Shown here piece after piece: positions 1 through 8,302 of a stretch of DNA of 64,000 nucleotides; within the stretch, counting starts at the first letter, position 1, and the number at the start of each line of letters is the position of its first letter. The stretch is from the NCBI RefSeq assembly GCF_003725995.1, contig NZ_QIBX01000014.1:1-64000 (forward strand), read 5' to 3'. The notes beneath the pieces are model-generated. The model was not told the origin of the DNA, made no database searches, and saw nothing but the letters and a program-made list of their open reading frames with translations. The stretch comes from Slackia equolifaciens. Lineage in GTDB: Bacteria > Actinomycetota > Coriobacteriia > Coriobacteriales > Eggerthellaceae. Both the position numbers and the translations under genes were made by a program.

Positions 1-339
1 TTCCTGTAGAGTGTCCATGGTGGCCGTTGCCTTTCTCTCGAATCGGTTACCTTCGCAACGATCGATTCTAGGCAATGGCCGCTTCTCCTTCAAAGCGGCC
101 CGTGACACCAACTTTCGGCACGCGATCAGGGTCTCTCCCGCAAACGGTAGAAAACCGCAATTTTTTATCCCAAATTCAGATTGTGCCATATATATCCGCC
201 ATCTTCGAGCCTAATCGTTGCGCCTGGAAGGCAAAACTCGGGCACAACTGTGTCAGGACGAGTGCGAAATTTACGCACTTTACCGGAATGCTCGCTTGGG
301 GCTTGCGGATGACCTCGCACAAGCCCGAGCGAGCGCAAT
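1..339. other. non-coding flank downstream of dapB
   Basis: No credible gene is visible. Two hairpins can be read: arms GGCCGCTT/AAGCGGCC at 77-100, and a longer imperfect one at 292-333 (GGGCTTG/CAAGCCC with flanking CTCGC/GCGAG) immediately after the dapB stop. The second sits where a terminator for the minus-strand lysine operon would be, but it lacks a clear U-tract. Confidence 0.5.
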
Positions 340-1059
340 TTATTCGAACATGAGCTGGTCGAACGTATAGAAGCCCGGCTTCTTTGACACCAGCTTCTTT
401 GCAGCCGCATGGGCACCGGTTGCAAAGATGCGGCGACTAGTCGTGCGATGGGAGAGCGTGACCTCTTCGTCTTGGCCGAAGAAGTGCACGTCGTGCACGC
501 CTGCGACCGTGCCCCCGCGCAGCGCATGCATGCCGATCTGCTTCGCGGGGCGTACGCCTGTAAAGCCCTCGCGCCCATGGGCAACCTCGCATGCGCCGTC
601 GGGATCGACGGCCTTAAGCAGCAGGTTCGCCGTTCCGCTGGGAGCATCCACCTTTTGGTTATGATGCGTCTCCACGATCTCAATATCCCAGCCTTCAAGC
701 GCCTGGGCGGCCTCGGCGGCAAGCCGCTTGAGCACGGCAACGCCCAGCGAATAATTGGCTGCGTGAATGACCGGCGCCAAATCGCCCAGGGAGCGCAAGC
801 GGGCCATTTCATCATCGTCGTAGCCGGTGGTGCCGCTGACCAGCGCCGCATGCGTGCGCTTCACATAGGCTTCCACCAGATCGAACATTGATTTGTGCGA
901 GAAGTCGATAGCCACAGCAACAGCAGGGGCCGCTTCCAGCAAATCCTCGCGGTTGCCTGAGCCGATAACGCCCGCAAGCTCCATATCGGGATCAGCCTCG
1001 ACCAGCTCGCGAACGATGGTTCCCATTCGACCGTCGCCGATAACCAGTACGTTAATCAT
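340..1059 (-). CDS. dapB: 4-hydroxy-tetrahydrodipicolinate reductase
   Basis: DapB reduces 4-hydroxy-tetrahydrodipicolinate with NAD(P)H in the cytoplasmic diaminopimelate/lysine pathway. The N-terminal nucleotide-binding stretch INVLVIGDGRMG starts at residue 2, and the family signature EIVETHHNQKVDAPSGTA with its catalytic His and Lys is in the middle. The length of 239 aa is normal. The open frame extends upstream to 1140, but the ATG at 1059 is preceded by AAGGA and begins the Rossmann strand, so it is chosen. It is the last gene of the order lysA-dapA-dapB, about 105 bp after dapA, and probably shares the lysine-responsive leader of lysA. Identification is secure; the start is very likely. 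Confidence 0.95.
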   Translation of the reverse strand: MINVLVIGDGRMGTIVRELVEADPDMELAGVIGSGNREDLLEAAPAVAVAIDFSHKSMFDLVEAYVKRTHAALVSGTTGYDDDEMARLRSLGDLAPVIHAANYSLGVAVLKRLAAEAAQALEGWDIEIVETHHNQKVDAPSGTANLLLKAVDPDGACEVAHGREGFTGVRPAKQIGMHALRGGTVAGVHDVHFFGQDEEVTLSHRTTSRRIFATGAHAAAKKLVSKKPGFYTFDQLMFE

Positions 1060-1165
1060 TGCAGTCCTTTTCCTTATCTTCCTAGAGCGAGGCCGACGGC
1101 CTCTGTGAATGCCGACGAACCCGAAGCAGACCGTCGACATCGAATCGAACGAAAATCCGGGCGAG

Positions 1166-2062
1166 CTAGATAATCAAACCCAGCTCGCGCATGGCCTCGG
1201 CCACCTGAGCGCGGCCCGCATCAGAAATGGATCCCAGCGGCTGACGATACACGGCCTCGCCGAAGCCCATCATCTCAAGCGCCGCCTTCACGGGAATGGG
1301 GTTGACCTCGCAGAACAGCGAGTTGATGAACTTCAGGCACTTGAGCTGCGTGTACAGCGCGCGGTCGGTGTCGCCGTCGATGAAAGCCTGGCACATCTCG
1401 TGCACCTCGGCCGGCATCACGTTGGCCCACACGCTGATCACGCCGCGCGCGCCCAGCGCCATCATGGGCACCACGATGTCGTCGTTGCCCGAGAACATCA
1501 CGAAGTCGTCCGACAGGTAGCGTGCGATCTTGGTGGCGTACGAAATGTTGCCCGACGCCTCCTTGATGCCGAACGCGTTAGGATGCACCGACAGACGCTT
1601 CACGTTGTTTTCACTGATGGAGCAGCCGGTACGGCCGGGCACGTTGTACAGAATGCACGGGATGTCCACCGCATCCAGCACCGTCTTGAAGTGCTGATAG
1701 ATGCCCTCTTCGTTGCTCTTGTTGTAATACGGCGTGATCAGCAGCAGGCCGTCGGCGCCCAGGCGCTGGAAGCTCAGCGACTTCTCCAGCATGGTCTCGG
1801 TGGAGTTGGAGCCGCTGCCCGCAATCACCGGCACGCGCCCCGCCACACGCTGAACGGCGAACTCGCACACCGCATCGTCCTCTTCGTGCGACATGGTGGA
1901 CGACTCGCCCGTGGTGCCCAGCACCAAAATGGCGTCGGTGCCGTTTTCCAGCTGGAAATCGATCAGGCGGCCCAGCGCGTCAAAATCAACGCTGCCGTCC
2001 TTCGCGAACGGCGTCACCAACGCAACGATGGAACCCTGCAAATCCCTCAAGCTCTTTCCCAT
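1166..2062 (-). CDS. dapA: 4-hydroxy-tetrahydrodipicolinate synthase
   Basis: DapA condenses pyruvate with aspartate semialdehyde, the committed step to diaminopimelate and lysine. It is a class I aldolase TIM barrel of 298 aa. The GTTGE phosphate-binding motif, YNVPGRTG (catalytic Tyr) and GIKEASG (Schiff-base Lys) are all visible. The frame opens at 2089, but AAGGAG lies 7 nt before the ATG at 2062 (MGKSLRDLQG), so the shorter form is preferred. It lies between lysA and dapB on the same strand; the 315-bp gap from lysA could hold an internal promoter, though none is obvious. Confidence 0.95.
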   Translation of the reverse strand: MGKSLRDLQGSIVALVTPFAKDGSVDFDALGRLIDFQLENGTDAILVLGTTGESSTMSHEEDDAVCEFAVQRVAGRVPVIAGSGSNSTETMLEKSLSFQRLGADGLLLITPYYNKSNEEGIYQHFKTVLDAVDIPCILYNVPGRTGCSISENNVKRLSVHPNAFGIKEASGNISYATKIARYLSDDFVMFSGNDDIVVPMMALGARGVISVWANVMPAEVHEMCQAFIDGDTDRALYTQLKCLKFINSLFCEVNPIPVKAALEMMGFGEAVYRQPLGSISDAGRAQVAEAMRELGLII

Positions 2063-2377
2063 GACAATCTCCTTCGGGTTGACGCTCACGCGCTATCTTC
2101 TCTTTCGTTTGTCATCTCGCGCCTGCTGCGGAACTAGCGCTCGCAGCGCTCTGTGCATTATGGCGCCCCCGGATGACAGCCGGGTTAACGGCGCCTCGCG
2201 GTCGGATTAACGGCTCCGCATGACCCTCCCGATGGGGCATGCCGTCAAGCACGGGCCCTCCGCCGCACGCCGACGAAAACCTTGCCGCTCGGGCCAACGT
2301 CTGCCTCTCGGACCAACGACCCGCCTATTAGGGGCAACGTCCATCCTGTTCAGGCCAACATCCCGCCCGCGCGGCCG
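2063..2377. other. lysA-dapA intergenic region with degenerate short repeats
   Basis: No gene is visible. Between about 2285 and 2375 a short degenerate motif (CGGGCCAACGT, CGGACCAACGA, GGGGCAACGT, CAGGCCAACAT) recurs about every 20-25 bp. Its role is unknown; it could be a spacer that grew by slippage. Confidence 0.4.
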
Positions 2378-3655
2378 CTACTTTCGCTTGACCAGCTGCT
2401 CGTATTCGGGGAAGCAATCCAGGGTGGCAAAGTAATCCGCCGGGGTCTCGGCGCGTCGGATGAGCTGGGCGCTTCCGTCCTCGCGCAGCAATACCTCGGC
2501 GCTGCGTAGCTTGCCGTTGTAGTTGTAGCCCATAGAGTGCCCATGCGCGCCCGTGTCGTGGATGACCAGCAGGTCGCCTCGGTCGATGCGCGGCAGCGCG
2601 CGGTCGATGGCGAACTTGTCGTTGTTTTCGCACAGGCCGCCCACCACATCGTAGATATGGTCGCAGGGCCAATCCTCCTTGCCCGCCACCGTGATGTGGT
2701 GGTAGGCGCCGTAGATGGCCGGGCGCATCAGATTGGCCGCGCATGCATCCACGCCGATGTATTCCTTATAGATATGCTTCTCGTGAATGGCGCGCGTGAT
2801 CAGGCAGCCATAGGGGCCCATCATGAAGCGGCCGAGCTCGGTATAGATGGCAACATCGCCCATACCGGCGGGCACCAGCACCTCCTCGTACACGCGGCGC
2901 ACGCCCTCGCCTATCACGCGAATGTCGTTGGGTTCTTGGTCGGGCGAGTACGGAATGCCCACGCCGCCCGAAAGATTGATGAACGCAATGTGCGCGCCCG
3001 TCTCCTCTTGCAGGCGAACGGCCAGATTGAACAGCACCTTCGCAAGCTCGGGGTAGTAATCGTTGGTCACGGTATTGCTGCACAGGAAAGCATGTATACC
3101 GAAGTTCTTGGCGCCCTTTGACTTGAGAATGCGAAACGCCTCGAACAGCTGCTCGGTGGTCATGCCGTATTTGGCATCGCCTGGATTGTCCATGATGCCG
3201 TTGCTGATTTCGAACAGCCCGCCGGGGTTGTAGCGACAGCTGATGGTATCGGGAATGTGCCCGATGGTCTGTTCGAGGAAATCGATGTGCGTGATGTCGT
3301 CCAGGTTGATGATGGCACCCAGCTCATCGGCCAACGCATAATCGGCAGCCGGAGTCTCGTTGGACGAGAACATCAGATCGTGGCCGTGAGCGCCGCATGC
3401 ATCGGCCAGCATGAGCTCCACGCCGGTGGCGCAGTCGCAGCCGCACCCGTACTCGCGCAGAATGTTGATGAGGAACGGGTTAGGCGTTGCCTTGACGGCG
3501 AAATACTCGCGGAAGCCAGGATTCCACGAAAACGCATCGCGCATGGCCTCCACGTTGCGGCGGATACCTGCCTCGTCATAGAGGTGAAACGGCGTAGGGA
3601 ACTGTGCCGCAATAGCCTCCAGCTGCTCTTTTGTGGCGAAGGGCTTCTTTTGCAT
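2378..3655 (-). CDS. lysA: diaminopimelate decarboxylase
   Basis: LysA decarboxylates meso-diaminopimelate to L-lysine using PLP. The 425-aa protein has the fold-type III PLP decarboxylase layout. YFAVKATPNP near residue 50 carries the PLP lysine, GIHAFLCSN and NLSGGVGIPY are in the barrel, ELGRFMMGPYG contributes phosphate/substrate contacts, and VVGGLCENNDKF near the C-terminus corresponds to the CES-type motif region. The start at 3655 is the natural one. It is the first gene of the lysine operon. A roughly 390-nt leader upstream contains a lysine riboswitch and terminator, so transcription is expected to fall when lysine is plentiful. Confidence 0.93.
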   Translation of the reverse strand: MQKKPFATKEQLEAIAAQFPTPFHLYDEAGIRRNVEAMRDAFSWNPGFREYFAVKATPNPFLINILREYGCGCDCATGVELMLADACGAHGHDLMFSSNETPAADYALADELGAIINLDDITHIDFLEQTIGHIPDTISCRYNPGGLFEISNGIMDNPGDAKYGMTTEQLFEAFRILKSKGAKNFGIHAFLCSNTVTNDYYPELAKVLFNLAVRLQEETGAHIAFINLSGGVGIPYSPDQEPNDIRVIGEGVRRVYEEVLVPAGMGDVAIYTELGRFMMGPYGCLITRAIHEKHIYKEYIGVDACAANLMRPAIYGAYHHITVAGKEDWPCDHIYDVVGGLCENNDKFAIDRALPRIDRGDLLVIHDTGAHGHSMGYNYNGKLRSAEVLLREDGSAQLIRRAETPADYFATLDCFPEYEQLVKRK

Positions 3656-3805
3656 GGTGCTTTCAATCTCGCTTTCTTGTTGTCGGGCGCTGCGGAGAGA
3701 GCGCGGTGCAACGCGCGCTGTGCGTCATTTTTGACGGTGAAATTCACGGAAATGCCGATTTCCACCGTCAAAACGACGTCTTTCGTTTGCATTGCTGCCG
3801 CAAAC
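3656..3805 (-). other. lysA leader hairpins downstream of the riboswitch terminator
   Basis: Read on the minus strand, this part of the leader can fold two more hairpins. One has arms CGTTTGC/GCAAACG (within 3781-3808). The other is a long imperfect stem with arms TGACGGTG/CACCGTCA at 3731-3769 and an inner GGAAAT/ATTTCC loop. They lie between the terminator and the lysA start. They might add processing or translational control; that is inference. Confidence 0.45.
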
Positions 3806-3839
3806 GAAAAACGCCAGCAAGGCGGCTGCCCTGCTGGCG
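3806..3839 (-). terminator. intrinsic terminator of the lysine riboswitch
   Basis: On the minus strand CGCCAGCA ... TGCTGGCG (8 bp, 12-nt loop) is followed directly by TTTTT. It lies 3' of the L-box aptamer and before lysA, so it is the expression platform expected for a transcriptional OFF switch. Confidence 0.8.
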
Positions 3840-3872
3840 AACGTTACGCACGACCCGCCGCAGACGAGCCTT

Positions 3873-4043
3873 CAGCAAGATAGCGCACCTGCAGCCTCCC
3901 CGCAGACAGTCCTGCAGGTGTTTCCCGCAGGCCCACCCGGAACGCCGCGCCCGGCGCCCGAATTCGGCGAGCTTGCCTCCCCGCGGAATCGCAGCCTGCC
4001 GGCTCCTCCGCAGCTCATCGCACTCGCGCCTCTATCGTGCGTT
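3873..4043 (-). promoter_or_regulatory. lysine riboswitch (L-box)
   Basis: On the minus strand the leader begins with GATAGAGG (4036-4029), the conserved 5' side of L-box helix P1. An internal GGGGAGGC...AGCTCGCCGAA block near 3960-3990 resembles the conserved core, and the element closes with GCTATCTT (about 3876-3885), which pairs with GATAG to complete P1. The span of about 165 nt fits the lysine aptamer. A terminator follows about 35 nt later and then the lysine operon. Sequence and context agree; a covariance-model search was not possible. Confidence 0.82.
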
Positions 4044-4196
4044 TGAAGGTACCGCTTTAGCGCGCTGTAGTCAACAGTTACGCGGCAGGATGCATGAAAA
4101 AGGGCTCATTTGCAGCTTGATGCATAGCACAAGCTCGTTGGCGGCGAGAAAAGCCTCGAAATCCAGCCCTGCCTGATGGCCTATCCCGATCCATAG

Positions 4197-4294
4197 ATTT
4201 ATGCGTACGTATTAATTCCTTCTTGCATTGCCTTGATTTATGCGTACGCATAAATTACCATACAAATTACTTATATTTATGCGTACGCATTAAA
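4197..4294. promoter_or_regulatory. three tandem hipBA operators, 39 bp apart
   Basis: The palindrome TTATGCGTACGCATAA occurs three times, with cores at 4202-4211 (degenerate right half, ACGTA), 4241-4250 and 4280-4289. The cores are exactly 39 bp apart and end 18 bp before the hipB start. Dyad symmetry and position fit autoregulation by the XRE-type HipB protein. A plausible -35 (TTGATT, 4234) and -10 (TACCAT, 4256) would be covered by the middle operator. Confidence 0.75.
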
Positions 4295-4307
4295 CAAGGG
4301 ACTACAC

Positions 4308-4532
4308 ATGATTCGTTTTAATAGCGCAGAAGAACTCGGCTCGATTATTCGCGCCGAACGAAAAAGACGCGGATACACCCAAAGCATGCTCGCCGACTTC
4401 AGCGGCGTGGGGCTTACATTTGTGTCCCAGCTTGAACGCGGAAAACCCACCGCCGAGTTGGAAAAAACGCTACGCGTGACGCAAACCCTCGGCATCAATC
4501 TATTCGCAGAAAGCAGGCTGGACAATGAATGA
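4308..4532 (+). CDS. hipB: HipB-like XRE antitoxin / transcriptional regulator
   Basis: This 74-aa helix-turn-helix protein has a typical XRE helix set: RAERKRRGYTQSMLADFSGV, then LTFVSQLERGKPTAELEKTLRV with the recognition helix. AAGGGA precedes the ATG by 6 nt. The stop overlaps the start of hipA by 8 bp, which indicates translational coupling. By analogy with HipB it should bind and neutralise HipA and repress the operon through the three palindromes upstream. The function is inferred from family and context. Confidence 0.85.
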   Translation: MIRFNSAEELGSIIRAERKRRGYTQSMLADFSGVGLTFVSQLERGKPTAELEKTLRVTQTLGINLFAESRLDNE

Positions 4533-5829
4533 CAGCTCTTTTCTCCACATATTCCGCCTTGAGCTCCATTCGCCAACCCATATCGGTACCATAAGCCGTG
4601 ATGAGCGCATCTTTGTTTATGCGCAATCATATCTCGAGCAAAACGCCCGATTTCCCTTGTCGGTTTCGCTTCCCATCGGCCAAGCCCCGTTTCCCGAAAC
4701 TCAATTCAGGCCGTATTTCGAGGGTCTTCTGCCTGAAGCCACGGCAAGAACAGCACTTGCAGGCAGCCTTGGCATCCGAGAAGAAGACTATTTGAGCCTT
4801 CTTGAGGCATGCGGGAAAGACTGCATAGGTGACCTGATTGTTGTCGGGTCCGACTCCCGCGATAACGCCGACTCCTTGAAAAAGACAATAGAAGAAGAGA
4901 AGGAGGGCTACGCGCCGCTTTCCAATGACGATATGCGCCATATTCTTTCGTCCCTCCCTGCAATGGCGCGCCAAAACGCGACATCGAGCCTATCGCTTGC
5001 CGGAGCCCAAGGAAAAGTCGGGCTTTCTCATTTGCCCAATTGTCCCATCGATCGAAACTGGCTCCGCCCGCTGGGGTTTTCGGCATCGAGCCACATACTC
5101 AAGCGATGTAGTCTCGAAGGCCTGGCCGAGCTTGAATATATATGTATGAGCGCCGCGCGAACATGCGGAATCCCCACTGCAACGACGGCGCTTTTGACCC
5201 TTGGCGGCCCAATTGTATGCAGCGAGCGCTTTGACCGACACATGAGCTTCGAGCGCGGCACTCTCACTATAAAGCGGCTTCATCAGGAGGATTTCGCGCA
5301 GGCATTTGGAGTGAATCCCGCATCCAAATACACGGAGCTTCCCGGCGGCACGGTGCATTCCATCGCACGCTTCCTGCGCAACGAATCCGCCACGCCCCTT
5401 GAAGACATATCCCGATTTGTCGCCATGCTCTGCTACTGCTATCTCATCGGCAATTGCGACAACCATTTGAAAAACGTTTCGATATCGCACGGTGCAGGCA
5501 AGACAGGATTCCGGTTGGCTCCTTTTTATGACCTTGTAAGCACGACATATTACGCCCGGTTTTCCACCGAGATGGGAATGGCGCTTGGCGGGGAGCGAAA
5601 AATCGAACGCATTGAGCCGGAACATTTCTTAGGGCTCGCCGACGATCTCGAACTCAAGCCGAACGCGCTCAAGCGCATCTGCAGAACCATTGCGAACGGC
5701 CTGATTCCCGCAATCCGCACCGCGGCAAACGAGGTCGCTGATAGATTCCCGGCTGCGCCCTATATAGCAGATGGCCTTGAAGAAGACTGCTCCCCGCGAA
5801 TCGACGTCGTAAGCCGATTCTGCCTCTGA
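4525..5829 (+). CDS. hipA: HipA-like serine/threonine kinase toxin
   Basis: The 434-aa protein has the HipA architecture: an N-terminal couple_hipA region (about 1-100) with FEGLLPE, a Gly-rich loop SLAGAQGKVGLS near residue 158, and a kinase C-lobe with ERFDR, the catalytic-loop motif GNCDNHLKN and the metal-binding APFYDLVST. HipA kinases phosphorylate aminoacyl-tRNA synthetases (GltX in E. coli), causing growth arrest; the target here is unknown. The key residues (catalytic D and N, DFG-like D) appear intact. It overlaps hipB by 8 bp. Confidence 0.88.
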   Translation: MNDSSFLHIFRLELHSPTHIGTISRDERIFVYAQSYLEQNARFPLSVSLPIGQAPFPETQFRPYFEGLLPEATARTALAGSLGIREEDYLSLLEACGKDCIGDLIVVGSDSRDNADSLKKTIEEEKEGYAPLSNDDMRHILSSLPAMARQNATSSLSLAGAQGKVGLSHLPNCPIDRNWLRPLGFSASSHILKRCSLEGLAELEYICMSAARTCGIPTATTALLTLGGPIVCSERFDRHMSFERGTLTIKRLHQEDFAQAFGVNPASKYTELPGGTVHSIARFLRNESATPLEDISRFVAMLCYCYLIGNCDNHLKNVSISHGAGKTGFRLAPFYDLVSTTYYARFSTEMGMALGGERKIERIEPEHFLGLADDLELKPNALKRICRTIANGLIPAIRTAANEVADRFPAAPYIADGLEEDCSPRIDVVSRFCL

Positions 5830-5875
5830 CACGTGTTACGCGGCGCGATGTCACCGCGCCCAACATCGCCGTGTC
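5828..5875. terminator. hairpin between convergent hipA and M20 genes
   Basis: Nested stems GACACG/CGTGTC (5828-5833 and 5870-5875) and GGCGCG/CGCGCC (5842-5847 and 5855-5860) lie in the 52-bp gap between two convergent genes. No U-tract is present, so terminator function is inferred from position. Confidence 0.4.
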
Positions 5876-5881
5876 ACGCCA

Positions 5882-7540
5882 TCACGGCATCATGACCAGC
5901 GCTTTGTAGGCATCGAGCCCCTGCAGCAGGATGCTTTCGTCGAAGTCAAAGACGTCGCTATGCAGCGGGATGCCGGTGCCCGTTCCCAGCAGCAGGAACA
6001 CACCGGGAAGATGGCGCTGGTAGAAGGCGAAGTCCTCCGCTATGAGCAAAGGATCAGGCAGCTCGACGGGCGCAAGGGCGGGTGCCGGGGTGGACAGGAC
6101 GGTCGTCTCGTCACGCACGAAGTGAGGGGCGCCCACGATGTCTACGCTCGGCTGCGGGGCATTAAGCGCGACTGCCTGGCGCTTGCCGGCCTCGTCCGCT
6201 TGGCAATCGGCAGCCTCCCGCCCCGTTGCCGGACGGTCGGTATTCGCCGTTTGTCCCGCCACCTTGCCCTGCGCCGTAGCCTGCCCGCACGCCCCGGCGT
6301 TGCGGCGCGCATCGGCGGCCGCCAGGGCCTTCGCGGCCATCTCGTACAAGGCGGGGTCGTTCACGACAGGCGGATACCCGTCGGCGAAATACACGTTGCA
6401 CGCGCAGCCCGTTTCCTCTGCCCGCTTCTTTGCAAGCTCCGGCAGCTCGCGCCGGCACCGCTCGCCCATCTCAACCGAGAAGGTGCGCAGGCTGCCCTCC
6501 ACCACCGCACGGCCCGCGATGGCGTTGCGCACCGTGCCCGCCTCCATGTGGCCGAACTTCAGCAGGCACGGTTCCTCTTTCTCTCGCTGCGCCATGTAAT
6601 CGTACGCATCCAGATAAAAACGCGCGCACGCCTCAAGCGCGTCGGCGCCATCCGCCGCCTTTGCGATATGGGTCGATTTTCCATAGAACATCGCGGTGGT
6701 TTCATTGGCGGCGGCGAGCAGCGCGCCGGGACGGCTGGCAATTTGACCGGCAGGCAAATCGGGCCAAAGGTGGAAGCCAAAGATGCGATCTACGTTATAG
6801 CGCTCGAACACGCCCGACTTGCATATATCATTGGCGCCGCCCGTGGTCTCCTCGGCAGGCTGAAACACCAAGAGCACACTACGCGGCAAATCGTCGAAGT
6901 AGGCAGCAAGCCACTGCGCCAGCGCCAGCACCATAGACATGTGACCGTCGTGCCCGCAGGCGTGCATGCGCCCCTTATGCTGCGAGGCGTAAGGCATCAT
7001 GGTCATCTCGGTTACGGGAAGCGCGTCCATGTCGGAGCGAATGGCAGTTGCATGCTGGGAGCCGCGGTCGAAGAACGCGCACACTGCGCTCTTGCAGGGC
7101 GAGAACACCGTGCACGCACCCTCGCCGTGCGACTCCGCAACCAAATCGCGCGCCTTGTTGAGCTGCTCGGTTACGTAGGCAATGGTTTCGGGCAGGTTGA
7201 AATCCAGCTCGGGAATGCGATGCAGATGGCGTCGGAACATGGTGAGCGCCTTGCGTTCGGCGGCGCGAGTGGGATCCTCGGCGGGAGCATATCGGGGTAT
7301 CTGCCGCGCCGCGGTTGCCCGGTCGGCGGGGGCCTTGTGGGCGGTTACACCCGTGGCGTCCGTGGCGGTCTCGCTCGTGGTGACTGCGTCCGTGGCTGTC
7401 TCGCCCGCGGTGACTATGTCCGTGTCGGTTACGCTCGTGATAACCATGCCCGTGGAGGTTATGTCCGTGGCGGTCTCGCCCGCGCAAGCGGCCGAACCGT
7501 CGTGATCGCTGTAGAGTTGCTGGCTGGTTTGCTGGGTCAC
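5882..7540 (-). CDS. M20-family amidohydrolase with repetitive Thr-rich N-terminus
   Basis: This is a zinc-dependent M20D amidohydrolase/carboxypeptidase, related to N-acyl-amino-acid and N-acetyl-diaminopimelate deacetylases. Metal-site and family motifs are present: RRHLHRIPELDF, RSDMDALPV, ACGHDGHM, FQPAEE, GFHLWPDLPAG, and LIAEDFAFY near the end. At 552 aa it is about 150 aa longer than usual. The excess is a low-complexity Thr/Ala/Asp N-terminal extension encoded by 30-bp DNA repeats (7358-7492) and an Ala/Gln-rich insert of about 60 aa before the last motif. The GTG at 7540 is chosen because GAGG lies 7 nt upstream; an ATG at 7552 and a TTG at 7573 are alternatives. The substrate cannot be told; the nearby lysine genes make N-acetyl-diaminopimelate possible but not demonstrated. 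Confidence 0.8.
   Translation of the reverse strand: MTQQTSQQLYSDHDGSAACAGETATDITSTGMVITSVTDTDIVTAGETATDAVTTSETATDATGVTAHKAPADRATAARQIPRYAPAEDPTRAAERKALTMFRRHLHRIPELDFNLPETIAYVTEQLNKARDLVAESHGEGACTVFSPCKSAVCAFFDRGSQHATAIRSDMDALPVTEMTMMPYASQHKGRMHACGHDGHMSMVLALAQWLAAYFDDLPRSVLLVFQPAEETTGGANDICKSGVFERYNVDRIFGFHLWPDLPAGQIASRPGALLAAANETTAMFYGKSTHIAKAADGADALEACARFYLDAYDYMAQREKEEPCLLKFGHMEAGTVRNAIAGRAVVEGSLRTFSVEMGERCRRELPELAKKRAEETGCACNVYFADGYPPVVNDPALYEMAAKALAAADARRNAGACGQATAQGKVAGQTANTDRPATGREAADCQADEAGKRQAVALNAPQPSVDIVGAPHFVRDETTVLSTPAPALAPVELPDPLLIAEDFAFYQRHLPGVFLLLGTGTGIPLHSDVFDFDESILLQGLDAYKALVMMP
7358..7492. repeat. 30-bp degenerate tandem repeats in the M20 gene
   Basis: On the plus strand units beginning GTCCGTGG start at 7358, 7388, 7418 and 7463, with a 15-bp half unit at 7448. 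All steps are multiples of 15, so the frame is kept and the protein reads as repeated ETATD/TDT blocks. Confidence 0.75.
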
Positions 7541-7614
7541 GTCTATCCTCATCCTTTTGCGTATATGGGGCAACGCATTCGCGCTCGCGCTTCTTCTGCC
7601 GCACGATTCTAGCG

Positions 7615-8238
7615 CAACTAGAGAGCAAACGCTTCCAGATAAAATCCATTGACGGCACCCCGCGCTACGAGCGCTACGCCAACGATTTCGCTTGGCTCGT
7701 GGGCGCCAAGGCCGCTCTCAAAACTACCAACATCACCGACCCGCGCCCCATGCTTGAACGGAGCGAGGAAAAAGGCAGGTTCAAGCTGTACCAATCGGAT
7801 GTGAGCATGCTCATGGCCCGCTACCGCTCAAACGTTGCTCTGGCGGCACTTGCCGGCGAGAAGCGGGTTAATTTTGGCGCGGTGTACGAGAATGCGGTTG
7901 CCCAAGAGCTTGCCGCTGCCAACGTGCCGCTTCATTACTTCCATTCCAGCCGTGTGGGCGAAGTGGACTTCATCGCCGAAACCGATGCGGGCGACGTCGT
8001 GCCCGTTGAGGTGAAATCGGGCAAGGATTACAAACGACACGTGGCGCTGAACAATCTGATGAAGAACAGGGAGTATGCCATCGAGTACGCGTATGTACTG
8101 TCCGAGGGTAATGTGTCCGCCGAAGAACGCGAAGGCGGCACGGTGCATTACCTTCCCCTTTACATGCTTCCCGCTATTGCACGCGATTTTCACGGAAGCA
8201 ATCTTAAAGGCGAGGTGTTCGCGCCACCCACGTGGTGA
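7615..8238 (+). pseudogene. C-terminal remnant of a DUF4143 AAA ATPase
   Basis: The open frame encodes only the C-terminal half (about 205 aa) of an ATP-binding protein of the AAA/DUF4143 family: ESKRFQIKSIDGTPRYERYA, YQSDVSMLMARY, VYENAVAQEL and the nuclease-like GEVDFIAETD...VPVEVKSG. The Walker A/B half is absent, and the region upstream belongs to the divergent M20 gene. A full-length member is present at 19178-20539. The best methionine-like start would be the GTG at 7699, but there is no sign of a functional 5' end. It is interpreted as a truncated, decaying copy. Confidence 0.75.
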
Positions 8239-8247
8239 CACAACGCA

Positions 8248-8276
8248 GAAGCGCCCCGGAATTACCGGGGCGCTTC
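8248..8276. terminator. strong hairpin between convergent units
   Basis: GAAGCGCCCCGG and CCGGGGCGCTTC form a perfect 12-bp stem with a 5-nt loop (AATTA), placed between the plus-strand ATPase remnant and a minus-strand gene. It is probably a bidirectional terminator, although U-tracts are weak. Confidence 0.65.
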
Positions 8277-8302
8277 ATGCGAATTGCTATTGAGGCAAAG
8301 CA

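Noticed and set aside
165-851. 228-aa open frame overlapping dapB
   Set aside because: Arg/Pro-rich shadow frame of dapB without a motif or ribosome binding site; dapB itself has the family signature.
5960-7612. 550-aa open frame on the plus strand opposite the M20 gene
   Set aside because: Arg/Gly-rich antisense frame of a high-GC gene; the opposite strand has all M20 motifs.
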